Positions 16,242 to 24,068 of a stretch of DNA of 64,000 bases are shown here, one piece after another. The position numbers and the translations under genes were made by a program. A model generated the notes under the pieces. The model was not told the DNA's origin. It did no database searches and saw nothing but the letters and a program-made list of their open reading frames with translations. The stretch spans positions 1 through 64,000 of the forward strand of contig CAJUIL010000004.1 in assembly GCA_910586225.1 (NCBI GenBank), read 5' to 3'. Source of the DNA: an uncultured Eubacterium sp. GTDB taxonomy: Bacteria; Bacillota; Clostridia; Lachnospirales; Lachnospiraceae. How positions within the stretch are numbered: the stretch's first letter is position 1; each line of letters begins with the position of its first letter.

Positions 16242-17620
16242 ACGAACAGATGGTTCAGGATATCGTGCAGCAGGTGCTGGCAAATATGCGGATTTCTTCC
16301 GATGCCTCTGGCAGCCGCGGCGTATTTAAGGATATGAACGAGGCTGTGGAGGCTGCAAAAAAAGCACAGGCAGTCGTTGGCAGAATGCCTATGGACCATA
16401 GAGAAAAGATCATTTCCTGCATCCGGGCGAAGATCATAGAAAACGCCGAGCTATTGGCACGAATGGGCGTAAAAGAAACCGGCATGGGCAATGTCGGGCA
16501 TAAAATATTAAAGCATCAGCTGGTGGCGGAAAAGACACCAGGAACAGAGGATATCACTACGAGGGCTTGGTCCGGCGACCGGGGGCTGACGTTGATCGAG
16601 ATGGGGCCGTTTGGTGTGATCGGGGCGATCACGCCTTGTACGAATCCTAGCGAGACGATCTTGTGTAATGCGATCGGTATGATTGCAGGCGGAAATACAG
16701 TCGTATTCAACCCGCATCCGGCAGCGATCAAAACATCAATCTTTGCGGTAAATCTAATAAACGAAGCTTCACTCGAAGCCGGAGGGCCGGATAATATCGC
16801 GTGTACGGTGGAGCATCCGACACTGGATACAAGCGCCATTATGATGAAGCACAAGGATATCCCGCTGATCGCGGCGACCGGCGGTCCAGGAGTCGTAACG
16901 GCAGTATTGTCCTCTGGTAAGCGGGGCATCGGAGCAGGAGCAGGAAATCCGCCGGCGCTCGTAGATGAAACAGCAGATATCCGAAAAGCGGCAGAGGACA
17001 TTGTAAACGGATGTACGTTTGACAACAACCTGCCTTGTATTGCAGAAAAAGAAATTGTAGCGGTAGGCAGCGTTGCGGATGAGCTGCTGCATTATATGAT
17101 TACGGAGCAGGGCTGTTATCTGGCATCGAAGCAGGAGCAGGATGCATTGACGGCGGTTGTGCTAAAGGGCGGGCAGCTTAACCGGGATTGTGTCGGCAGG
17201 GATGCGAAGACGCTGCTTGGCATGATCGGCGTGGACGCGCCGGACAATATCCGCTGTATTACGTTTGAAGGACCGAAGGAGCATCCGCTGATATCTGAAG
17301 AGCTGATGATGCCGATTCTGGGCGTTGTCCGTGCGGATGGATTTGAGGATGCGGTACAAAAAGCGGTCTGGCTGGAGCATGGCAATCGCCATTCGGCGCA
17401 TATCCATTCCAAAAACGTAGACCATATCACAGCCTATGCAAAGGCGGTCGACACGGCGATCCTTGTGAAAAACGGGCCGTCCTACGCGGCGCTTGGATTC
17501 GGCGGAGAGGGATATTGTACCTTTACGATCGCAAGCCGTACGGGAGAAGGACTGACCAGCGCGTCCGCTTTTACAAAAAGACGACGCTGCGTCATGTGCG
17601 ACAGCCTGTGTATCCGCTAA
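16232..17620 (+). CDS. CoA-acylating propionaldehyde dehydrogenase (PduP-like)
   Basis: 462 residues from GTG 16232 (GAGGAGG upstream). It converts propionaldehyde, NAD+ and CoA to propionyl-CoA. The N-terminal NEQMVQDIVQQVLANM helix is a classic encapsulation peptide, followed by a short Ser/Gly linker. In the catalytic domain are ITPCTNPSETILCNAIG and the nucleophile Cys in FDNNLPCIAEKE (about residue 270). It is coupled to the preceding gene by overlap and belongs to the BMC core. Length matches PduP/EutE. Confidence 0.92.
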   Translation: MSVNEQMVQDIVQQVLANMRISSDASGSRGVFKDMNEAVEAAKKAQAVVGRMPMDHREKIISCIRAKIIENAELLARMGVKETGMGNVGHKILKHQLVAEKTPGTEDITTRAWSGDRGLTLIEMGPFGVIGAITPCTNPSETILCNAIGMIAGGNTVVFNPHPAAIKTSIFAVNLINEASLEAGGPDNIACTVEHPTLDTSAIMMKHKDIPLIAATGGPGVVTAVLSSGKRGIGAGAGNPPALVDETADIRKAAEDIVNGCTFDNNLPCIAEKEIVAVGSVADELLHYMITEQGCYLASKQEQDALTAVVLKGGQLNRDCVGRDAKTLLGMIGVDAPDNIRCITFEGPKEHPLISEELMMPILGVVRADGFEDAVQKAVWLEHGNRHSAHIHSKNVDHITAYAKAVDTAILVKNGPSYAALGFGGEGYCTFTIASRTGEGLTSASAFTKRRRCVMCDSLCIR

Positions 17621-17670
17621 GGCGGTTGCTGGCATAAGCAGCAACAACATATGAAAGCGAGGAAATAAAA

Positions 17671-18882
17671 ATGGACATAGAACTTAATTCTGCAGATGTG
17701 CAGGCCGTTGTAAGGCAGGTACTCGAAAGTATGATGGGCCAGACGCCTGCAGCAGGCACGCAGCCGTCGGCTGTCAGTATCCCAAAGACGGCGCACGTTG
17801 CAATGCTGACGTCGCTGGAGAATTTTGAAGTCAAGGAATATCCAATGCCGGAGGTCGGCGACGGCGATATTCTTGTAAAAGTAGAAGGCTGCGGGGTATG
17901 CGGTACGGATGCGCATGAGTTTAAAAACGACCCGTTCGGACTGATCCCAGTTGCGCTGGGACACGAAGGAACCGGGGAAATTGTAAAAATGGGCAAAAAC
18001 GTAAAGCTGGATAGTGCAGGAAAGCCGTTAAAGGTCGGCGATAAGGTCGTGACCTGCATGATTTTTAAGGATAATCCGGATATTACGATGTTTGATCTGA
18101 ATAAACAGAATGTCGGCGGCGCGGATGTGTACGGTCTGTTAGAGGATGATGATATTCACTTAAACGGATGGTTTTCGGATTACATATTAGTAAGAGAAGG
18201 CTCTACGGTATTTAATGTAAGCGATCTGGATCTGAAATCCCGCATTTTGATCGAGCCGTGCGCCGTACTTGTTCACGCGGCAGAGCGTGCGAAAACGACC
18301 GGGATCCTGCGGTTTAACAGCAAGGTTGTCGTACAGGGATGCGGGCCGATCGGCTTAATTTGTATCTCTGTACTGCGTACGATGGGGATCGAGCACATCG
18401 TAGCGGTAGACGGCAACGAGCAGCGTTTGGATTTCGCGAAGCGGATGGGCGCGGAGCAGACGGTGAATTTTATGCAGCATAAAGGCATCGAAGCGCTTAC
18501 CAAGGGTGTTACAGACGCGTTCGGCGGCTATGCGGCGGACTTTGCGTTCCAGTGTACAGGCTCTCCGGCAGCACACGCGAATATTTACAAATTCATTCGA
18601 AACGGCGGCGGGTTATGTGAGCTTGGATTTTTTATTAACGGCGGGGACGCGGTGATCAATCCGCATTTTGATCTTTGCTCTAAGGAAATTACACTCGTTG
18701 GCTCTTGGGTATATACGCTCAGAGATTATGCGACGACGTTTGATTTCTTAAAGCGCGCAAAGGCGATCGGCCTTCCGATGGACGAGCTGATCACGCATGA
18801 ATTTCCGCTGGAACAGATCAACGAAGCGCTGGTAACGAATCTGAAGCAGGAAGGCTTAAAGATTGCGATTGTCAATCGGTAA
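17671..18882 (+). CDS. Zinc-type alcohol dehydrogenase (MDR family) with N-terminal targeting peptide
   Basis: 403 residues. It probably regenerates NAD+ by reducing propionaldehyde to propanol and/or lactaldehyde to propanediol inside the BMC. Catalytic zinc ligands appear in GCGVCGTDAHEF (near residue 68) and GHEGTG; the Rossmann loop is VVQGCGPIGL near residue 217. The four closely spaced structural-zinc cysteines usual in this family are absent after the HEGTG region. The N-terminal SADVQAVVRQVLESMMGQ helix plus a Pro/Ala/Thr linker is an encapsulation peptide. Confidence 0.88.
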   Translation: MDIELNSADVQAVVRQVLESMMGQTPAAGTQPSAVSIPKTAHVAMLTSLENFEVKEYPMPEVGDGDILVKVEGCGVCGTDAHEFKNDPFGLIPVALGHEGTGEIVKMGKNVKLDSAGKPLKVGDKVVTCMIFKDNPDITMFDLNKQNVGGADVYGLLEDDDIHLNGWFSDYILVREGSTVFNVSDLDLKSRILIEPCAVLVHAAERAKTTGILRFNSKVVVQGCGPIGLICISVLRTMGIEHIVAVDGNEQRLDFAKRMGAEQTVNFMQHKGIEALTKGVTDAFGGYAADFAFQCTGSPAAHANIYKFIRNGGGLCELGFFINGGDAVINPHFDLCSKEITLVGSWVYTLRDYATTFDFLKRAKAIGLPMDELITHEFPLEQINEALVTNLKQEGLKIAIVNR

Positions 18883-18893
18883 AGGAGTAAAGC

Positions 18894-19238
18894 ATGGGTG
18901 AAGCGGCAGGAATGCTGGAGGTATTCGGGCTGGCAACCGCTTTTGCGGCGGCGGACGCCGGATGCAAGGCGGGAAATGTCCGTCTGGAAACGTTCGATAA
19001 AAATAAACCCGCGAATGCGGACGCGCTTCCGGTTCCCCTGATCGTAATGGTCAAATTCCGGGGCAGCGTATCCGACGTAAAAGCAGCGCTTGCGGCAGCC
19101 AGGGCAAAAGCAGAGGAGCTTGCCGGCGTGGTAGCGGAATACGCGATCGCAGGGCCGACAGAGGATACGGAAAAGATGATGAAATTAAGCGGTATGGATA
19201 AAGGCGAACCGAATAAAAAATATATCAAAGAAGTCTAG
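18894..19238 (+). CDS. BMC-H shell protein with loop insertion and C-terminal extension
   Basis: 114 residues, RBS AAAGGAG. The BMC fold starts GEAAGMLEVFGLATAFAAAD. A Pro/Ala-rich insert (KNKPANADALPVP) lies between the first strands, and the C-terminus extends about 20 residues past the usual end (ending PNKKYIKEV). This divergent hexamer subunit may give a distinct pore or edge. It opens a run of four BMC-H genes with 11-28 bp gaps. Confidence 0.85.
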   Translation: MGEAAGMLEVFGLATAFAAADAGCKAGNVRLETFDKNKPANADALPVPLIVMVKFRGSVSDVKAALAAARAKAEELAGVVAEYAIAGPTEDTEKMMKLSGMDKGEPNKKYIKEV

Positions 19239-19250
19239 GAGGAAAATAAA

Positions 19251-19526
19251 ATGGCACAGCAGGCATTAGGAATGATCGAAACAAGAGGACTGACAGCAGC
19301 GATCGAAGCAGGCGACGCAATGACAAAGGCAGCAGAGGTAACGCTTGTAGGGACAGAAAAAATCGGCTCCGGCCTTGTAACCGTTATGGTACGCGGCGAT
19401 GTAGGAGCAGTCAAGGCAGCGGTTGAAACGGGAGCTGACGCGGCAGGACGGCTGGGCGAGCTCGTTGCGGCTCATGTCATTCCAAGACCGCATGACGACG
19501 TAGAGAAGATTCTGCCGAAAATTTAA
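19251..19526 (+). CDS. BMC-H shell protein, canonical (PduA/PduJ/EutM-like)
   Basis: 91 residues, RBS AGGAGG. The canonical hexamer sequence runs MAQQALGMIETRGLTAAIEA, then KIGSGLVTVMVRGDVGAV and ends VIPRPHDDVEKILPKI. The pore loop region reads KIGSG, the small-pore type seen in major shell proteins. It is about 87% identical to the core of the gene at 20055, suggesting recent duplication. It is probably an abundant facet tile. Confidence 0.93.
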   Translation: MAQQALGMIETRGLTAAIEAGDAMTKAAEVTLVGTEKIGSGLVTVMVRGDVGAVKAAVETGADAAGRLGELVAAHVIPRPHDDVEKILPKI

Positions 19527-19537
19527 GGAGCGCTTTT

Positions 19538-19825
19538 ATGGGAAAGGCATACGGATTTTTTGAAATTCCAAGTGTAACGGCGGCGGTTGCGGCGCTTGAC
19601 ATTATGTGCAAGACTGCAGAAGTAGAGATGGTTACTTGGGAGAAAAAGCTGGGCGGAAGGCTTGTAACGATCATCATCCGCGGAGACGTATCCGCGGTAA
19701 AGCAGGCGATGGAGGCTGCGGCAGAGGGCGGGATCAAACAACCAGTCGCGCAGGTAGTCCTTCCAAATCCGCATGAAGAAATAATAAAGCTTATTTGGCA
19801 AAGCGCGAACCGGGTCATCTCTTAG
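19538..19825 (+). CDS. BMC-H shell protein, divergent
   Basis: 95 residues, RBS AAGGAG. It begins MGKAYGFFEIPSVTAAVAAL and carries WEKKLGGRLVTIIIRGDVSA, with the pore segment KKLGG differing from its neighbours' KIGSG. It ends with a helix, EEIIKLIWQSANRVIS. It probably forms a hexamer with different pore chemistry or a minor shell component. Confidence 0.88.
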   Translation: MGKAYGFFEIPSVTAAVAALDIMCKTAEVEMVTWEKKLGGRLVTIIIRGDVSAVKQAMEAAAEGGIKQPVAQVVLPNPHEEIIKLIWQSANRVIS

Positions 19826-19853
19826 CGCAAAAGCCGGAAAAGGAGGCAGTTTT

Positions 19854-20333
19854 ATGGCGCAGGAAAACCGGACGCCGGACCAGGAGACAGATACGGGCCA
19901 GGAGACGCAGCAGAAGGCGAAAAAAACTGCTGGCACGTCAAAAAAGGCATCCAAACGAAAAGCAGACAAAACGACGCCTGCCGACACGGATAAAATAACA
20001 GAAAACGAGGCTGCTGCAGGTACGCAGAGTCAGACGGTAAAGGAGGAAAAAAGAATGGCACAGGAAGCATTGGGAATGATCGAAACGAGAGGACTCACAG
20101 CGGCGATCGAAGCAGCGGATACGATGTTAAAGGCAGCAAACGTATCGCTCGTAGGGACCGAAAAAATCGGCTCCGGTCTTGTAACCGTTATGGTACGCGG
20201 CGATGTCGGAGCGGTAAAATCAGCGGTAGAATCCGGCTCAGACGCGGCAGGACGGCTGGGCGAGCTGGTAGCGTCCCATGTAATCCCAAGACCGCATACG
20301 GATGTGGAAAAGATCCTTCCGGCAATCTTGTAA
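19854..20333 (+). CDS. BMC-H shell protein with 67-residue disordered N-terminal extension (long form)
   Basis: 159 residues. Residues 1-67 are almost free of hydrophobic residues: a Gln/Glu/Thr/Asp-rich start, then a Lys-rich middle (KKTAGTSKKASKRKADK), then an acidic/Gln stretch. The BMC-H domain begins at Met68. Translation can start at ATG 19854 (AAAAGGAGG, good spacing). A second start with an equally strong site lies in frame at 20055. The extension could face the lumen and anchor cargo, as the PduB N-terminus does in Salmonella; that analogy is inference. Confidence 0.85.
   Translation: MAQENRTPDQETDTGQETQQKAKKTAGTSKKASKRKADKTTPADTDKITENEAAAGTQSQTVKEEKRMAQEALGMIETRGLTAAIEAADTMLKAANVSLVGTEKIGSGLVTVMVRGDVGAVKSAVESGSDAAGRLGELVASHVIPRPHTDVEKILPAIL
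20038..20057 (+). promoter_or_regulatory. Internal ribosome binding site and second start of the extended BMC-H gene
   Basis: TAAAGGAGG (20038-20046) lies 8 nt before ATG 20055, in frame with the long form. Translation from here gives a 92-residue canonical BMC-H (MAQEALGMIETRGL), nearly matching the start of the 19251 gene. Two products from one gene are likely. Confidence 0.75.
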
Positions 20334-20351
20334 TCGCGCGGGGAAATGCAT

Positions 20352-20999
20352 ATGGAACAACATGAGGTAACATTAATTACAAAAATGGTATTGGACGTAC
20401 TGCAGCAGAAAAGCGCATCGGCCGGCAGCGGGTTTCTCGTTCCGGTCGGCGTTTCCGCCAGGCACATCCATTTGACACAGGATCATGTGGAAGCACTGTT
20501 TGGTGAGGGTTATCATCTGACAAAGAAAAAGGAGCTGATGGGCGGACAGTTCGCGTCAAATGAAATGGTTACCATTGTCGGGCTAAAGCTGCGGGCGATC
20601 GAAAATGTCCGCGTACTTGGCCCGGTCAGAAGCAGATCACAGGTAGAAATCTCTGCGACAGACGCGCTGCGGCTTGGCGTGAAGGCACCGGTCAGAGAAT
20701 CCGGGCGCACCGAAGGCTCCGCACCGCTTGCAGTCGTAGGTCCGAAGGGAGCTATTTACTTGGATGAGGGCTGCATTGTTGCAAAGCGCCATATCCATAT
20801 GGCGCCAAAGGACGCGGCAGCAGCCGGCGTACATGACGGCGACGTCGTATCGGTAAAAGCCGAAAATGAACGCGGGACGGTCTTTAACCATGTACAGATC
20901 CGTGTGGACGAGCAGTTTACATTAGAAATGCACATAGATACGGACGAGGCAAACGCAGCCGGGATCATAACCGGGGATTGTGTGCGTATCATCCGGTAA
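20352..20999 (+). CDS. pduL: Phosphotransacylase PduL
   Basis: 215 residues. It converts propionyl-CoA and phosphate to propionyl-phosphate, recycling CoA inside the compartment. Two zinc-binding His motifs are visible, VSARHIHLT (near residue 36) and AKRHIHMAP (near 145), one in each half-barrel. The N-terminal EVTLITKMVLDVLQQK helix is an encapsulation peptide. I prefer ATG 20352 (GGGG 8 nt upstream); ATG 20346 is 6 bp upstream. The downstream gene's start follows the stop closely. Confidence 0.92.
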   Translation: MEQHEVTLITKMVLDVLQQKSASAGSGFLVPVGVSARHIHLTQDHVEALFGEGYHLTKKKELMGGQFASNEMVTIVGLKLRAIENVRVLGPVRSRSQVEISATDALRLGVKAPVRESGRTEGSAPLAVVGPKGAIYLDEGCIVAKRHIHMAPKDAAAAGVHDGDVVSVKAENERGTVFNHVQIRVDEQFTLEMHIDTDEANAAGIITGDCVRIIR

Positions 21000-21009
21000 G
21001 GAGGCAGCT

Positions 21010-21288
21010 ATGCTGATTGGAAAGGTAACAGGAAGTGTCGTTTCCACGCGTAAAAGCGATAATCTCGTCGGCAGCAAGTTTATGATCATCGATGTGCTAA
21101 AGCCTATGGGCGGCGGGCAAAAACAGCTCGTCGCCGTAGATAAGATCGGCGCAGGCATCGGGGAATACGTACTTGTGGCGCTTGGGAGCGCGGCAAGGAT
21201 TGGAAACGGGCTGGAGCATTCCTCTGTGGATGCGGCGGTTGTAGGCATTATTGACGATGGCGCAGGCCTAGAGCAGGCGGCGGAATAG
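21010..21288 (+). CDS. BMC-P vertex protein (EutN/CcmL family)
   Basis: 92 residues from ATG 21010 (AAGGAGG). It begins MLIGKVTGSVVSTRKSDNLV, with KFMIIDVLKP and VAVDKIGAGIGEYVLVALGSAAR, matching the pentameric proteins that cap icosahedral vertices. A frame opening upstream at 20980 overlaps PduL and lacks family similarity. One BMC-P gene is enough to close a shell. Confidence 0.93.
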   Translation: MLIGKVTGSVVSTRKSDNLVGSKFMIIDVLKPMGGGQKQLVAVDKIGAGIGEYVLVALGSAARIGNGLEHSSVDAAVVGIIDDGAGLEQAAE

Positions 21289-21312
21289 GAGAAGGAAGCA
21301 GAGGGGGTCAGG

Positions 21313-22671
21313 ATGGATATCAGGGAATTAAGCAGGGTGATGCAGGAAAGCGGAATTGTGGGAGCAGGCGGCGCAGGCTTCCCTTCCTATGCGAAGCTGA
21401 ATGAAAAGACAGAAACGCTGATCTTAAACTGCGCCGAATGTGAGCCGCTGCTAAAGCTGCACCGCCAGCTGCTTGAAAAATATGCAGCTGAGATCACAGC
21501 TGCGTTTTATCAGATTGGGCAGACCGTAGGCGCAAAGGAAATGATCATCGGCATAAAAAAATCCTATATAAAAACGATCGACGCGTTAAACGCTGTGCTT
21601 GATGAATATCCAGGCGTGCGGCTCGGACTTTTGGACGAAGTGTATCCGGCCGGGGACGAGGTTGTCTTGATCTACGAGGTGACGAAAAAGGTCGTAAAGC
21701 CAGGCGGACTTCCGATTGACTGCGGCGTTGCGGTCTTTAATGTAGAAACGGTGTATAACGTATACCGTGCAGTCGAAAAAAATATCCCAGTTGTAGACAA
21801 GCTGGTGTCTGTTGTCGGGGAAGTGGAACACCCCGTTACGGTACGGGTCCCGATTGGGACATCCATCGAAGAAACGGTACGTCTGGCGGGCGCTGTCACG
21901 CACCCGGATACGGTCTATTTTATCGGCGGGCCGATGATGGGATGGATCGGAAGCGGTTCCCAGCCGGTGACAAAGACGACAAACGCGGTGCTTGTGCTGC
22001 CGCAGGACCATCTGATCGTGCAAAAAAAACGCAGAAAAGCTTCGATCGATCTAAAACGCGCCGCGGCAAGCTGCTGCCAGTGTACGATGTGTACGGACCT
22101 GTGTCCGAGAAACCGTCTCGGCCATCCGATCGTGCCGCATTTGTTTATGCGTGCTGCAGCTTTTCAGGATATGCAAGAGCCGGGTATTTTTGTAAATAGC
22201 TTGTTTTGCTCTTCCTGCGGCCTGTGCGAGATGTATTCGTGTATGCAGGGACTTTCTCCGAGATCGCTGCTGGCGGATTATAAGGCGGGACTGCGTGCGA
22301 ATGGCTTAAAGCCGCCGAAGGTGGAGCCAGCTATGGTAGGAGAAGAACGGGAATACCGCAAGGTACCGATGGCACGCTTGATGGCTCGTCTGAATCTTGT
22401 GCAGTACAATAAGAAAGCGCCGCTTCAGGATGAGGTGGCAGCGGTTTCCAAGGTTAAGCTTCTGCTAAGCCAGCATATCGGCGCTCCTGCATCCGCGTCT
22501 GTCCATGTGGGAGATACGGTGCAGACGGGACAGATGATCGCGCATCCGGCACAGGGCTTAAGCGTCGGCATCCACGCTTCGATAGACGGCGTGGTAAGTG
22601 CGGTGACGCAAAAGTATATCATCATAGAAAATGGTGACAATAAGCAGAAAGGAAGTGCGCAAAATGAGTAA
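21313..22671 (+). CDS. pduS: PduS-like flavin/iron-sulfur NADH oxidoreductase (RnfC-related)
   Basis: 452 residues. The N-terminal GIVGAGGAGFPSYAKL matches the RnfC/PduS nucleotide-binding region. Two ferredoxin-type clusters follow near residues 255 (CCQCTMCTDLCPRNRLGHP) and 300 (CSSCGLCEMYSC), then a biotinyl-lipoyl-like barrel near the C-terminus (VHVGDTVQTGQMI). In B12 systems PduS reduces cobalamin; here no B12 enzyme exists, so another electron role is likely. The stop overlaps the PduT start by 8 bp. Confidence 0.88.
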   Translation: MDIRELSRVMQESGIVGAGGAGFPSYAKLNEKTETLILNCAECEPLLKLHRQLLEKYAAEITAAFYQIGQTVGAKEMIIGIKKSYIKTIDALNAVLDEYPGVRLGLLDEVYPAGDEVVLIYEVTKKVVKPGGLPIDCGVAVFNVETVYNVYRAVEKNIPVVDKLVSVVGEVEHPVTVRVPIGTSIEETVRLAGAVTHPDTVYFIGGPMMGWIGSGSQPVTKTTNAVLVLPQDHLIVQKKRRKASIDLKRAAASCCQCTMCTDLCPRNRLGHPIVPHLFMRAAAFQDMQEPGIFVNSLFCSSCGLCEMYSCMQGLSPRSLLADYKAGLRANGLKPPKVEPAMVGEEREYRKVPMARLMARLNLVQYNKKAPLQDEVAAVSKVKLLLSQHIGAPASASVHVGDTVQTGQMIAHPAQGLSVGIHASIDGVVSAVTQKYIIIENGDNKQKGSAQNE

Positions 22672-23212
22672 GGCAATCGGAATGGCGGAATATAAGACGG
22701 TTTCGGCAGGCGTTTTGGCAGCGGACGCTATGGTAAAGGCTGCAGATGTCACGATCATAGAAGCGCAGACTGTATGTCCAGGAAAATATATCGTGTTGAT
22801 CTGCGGGCGTCTTAGTGCGGTTAACGCAGCCGTAGAGACGGCAAGGACGCAGCACGGCGCACAGCTGATCGGCAGCTTTGTGCTTGGTAATCCCCATGCT
22901 TCGATTTTTCCGGCGATTTATGGAGCGGCTGTGGTTGAAAATATTCAGGCGCTTGGTATAATGGAAACGTATGACGCAGCTTCCATTATTGTAGCGGCGG
23001 ACGCGGCGGCAAAAACCGCGATCGTCGATCTGATCGAGCTTCGCGTGGCAAGAGGAATGTGCGGGAAATCGTACCTGATGCTTACCGGCGAGGTGGCAGC
23101 CGTGGAAGCTGCGATTGAAAGGGCAAGATCCGCGGCGGCAGCAGAGGGGATGTATTTGGATTCCTCCGTGATTGCGCATCCGGATGCCCAGATTCGAAAC
23201 GCAATCTTATAA
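22664..23212 (+). CDS. pduT: BMC-T tandem shell protein, PduT-like with central Fe-S cysteine
   Basis: 182 residues with two BMC domains (starting MSKAIGMAEYKTVSAGV and, near residue 98, ALGIMETYDAASIIVAADAA). Cys38 lies in the loop TVCPGKYIV, the position whose three copies bind a [4Fe-4S] cluster at the pore of Salmonella PduT. It would form a pseudo-hexameric trimer carrying electrons across the shell. The overlap with pduS supports a paired function. ATG 22664 is chosen over an upstream in-frame start inside pduS. Confidence 0.9.
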   Translation: MSKAIGMAEYKTVSAGVLAADAMVKAADVTIIEAQTVCPGKYIVLICGRLSAVNAAVETARTQHGAQLIGSFVLGNPHASIFPAIYGAAVVENIQALGIMETYDAASIIVAADAAAKTAIVDLIELRVARGMCGKSYLMLTGEVAAVEAAIERARSAAAAEGMYLDSSVIAHPDAQIRNAIL

Positions 23213-23232
23213 TTCAAAGGGGGAGAATCGTG

Positions 23233-23997
23233 ATGCTCGCAATCGAAAGGCGGAAAGAAATACTGGAAAAGCTGCAGGCAGAACATCGTGTCGTAGTCAG
23301 CGAGTTAAGTCAAAGATATGGCGTATCAGAAGAAACGATAAGGAGAGATCTGGAAAAGCTGGAGAACGAAGGCTATGCGATCAAAAGCTACGGCGGAGCT
23401 GTGATCAATGAAAACGCAAGCCTGGATTTTTCTTTTAATGTCAGAAAGAACCGGAATATCGCGGGCAAGCAGCTGATCGCAAGGCTGGTCAGCCGGATGG
23501 TGCATGACGGCGAAAGCCTGATGCTGGACGCAAGCTCTACAGCGGTTTATATCGCGAGGGCGTTAAAGGAAAAAAAGAACCTTATCGTAATCACTAATTC
23601 TATTGAAATCATTATTGAGCTATTAGATATGACAGACTGGAAGGTACTTTCCACCGGAGGAGCGTCACGGGTCAGCTCTTATGCGCTCGTAGGCCCGCAG
23701 ACGGATAAAATGCTGCGGGATTATCATGTGGACAGGGCGTTTGTATCGTGTAAGGGCTTTGATCTGGATGCAGGTTTTACAGATTCAGATGAACTTCATG
23801 CAAATAATAAAAAGACGATGCTGGATGCGGCAAAAGAGAAAATTTTGGTCGTGGATTCGAGCAAATTTGGGGAAACGGCGTTTGTTTCGATCGGAGCATT
23901 GGCAGATATCAATGTCGTTGTAACCGATAAAAAGCCGGACGACGAGTGGCTGCAGGCATTTCAGGCAGCAGGTGTGGACTGTGTTTATCCAGAGTAA
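23233..23997 (+). CDS. DeoR-family transcriptional regulator of the BMC locus
   Basis: 254 residues from ATG 23233 (GTG 23230 alternative; AAAGGGGGAG upstream). The N-terminal helix-turn-helix is RRKEILEKLQAEHRVVVSEL with YGVSEETIRRDLEKLE. The C-terminal DeoR sensor domain has LMLDASSTAVYIARAL, ITNSIEIIIEL and VDRAFVSCKGFDLDAGFTD. Such regulators respond to sugar phosphates; a fucose/rhamnose intermediate or DHAP would be logical. It sits at the end of the BMC operon, and the phased repeats at promoter P2 are its candidate operator. Confidence 0.88.
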   Translation: MLAIERRKEILEKLQAEHRVVVSELSQRYGVSEETIRRDLEKLENEGYAIKSYGGAVINENASLDFSFNVRKNRNIAGKQLIARLVSRMVHDGESLMLDASSTAVYIARALKEKKNLIVITNSIEIIIELLDMTDWKVLSTGGASRVSSYALVGPQTDKMLRDYHVDRAFVSCKGFDLDAGFTDSDELHANNKKTMLDAAKEKILVVDSSKFGETAFVSIGALADINVVVTDKKPDDEWLQAFQAAGVDCVYPE

Positions 23998-24068
23998 AGG
24001 AATCTGATATATTTAAAATCTGCCTCCACAGAAAGCAATCATGGTTTGATTTTCCAAGGGGTGTTTTT

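Noticed and set aside
20980..21009. Upstream start for the BMC-P gene inside pduL
   Set aside because: The family N-terminus and an AAGGAGG site both point to ATG 21010.
21313..23212. PduS/PduT as evidence for a coenzyme-B12 propanediol dehydratase
   Set aside because: No PduCDE, PduGH or adenosyltransferase domain is present; the dehydratase is a glycyl-radical enzyme.
10910..23997. Treating the microcompartment as an undescribed system
   Set aside because: Gene content and order match the known GRM5 fucose/rhamnose class; only specific parts (dual-start shell gene, operator repeats) look new.
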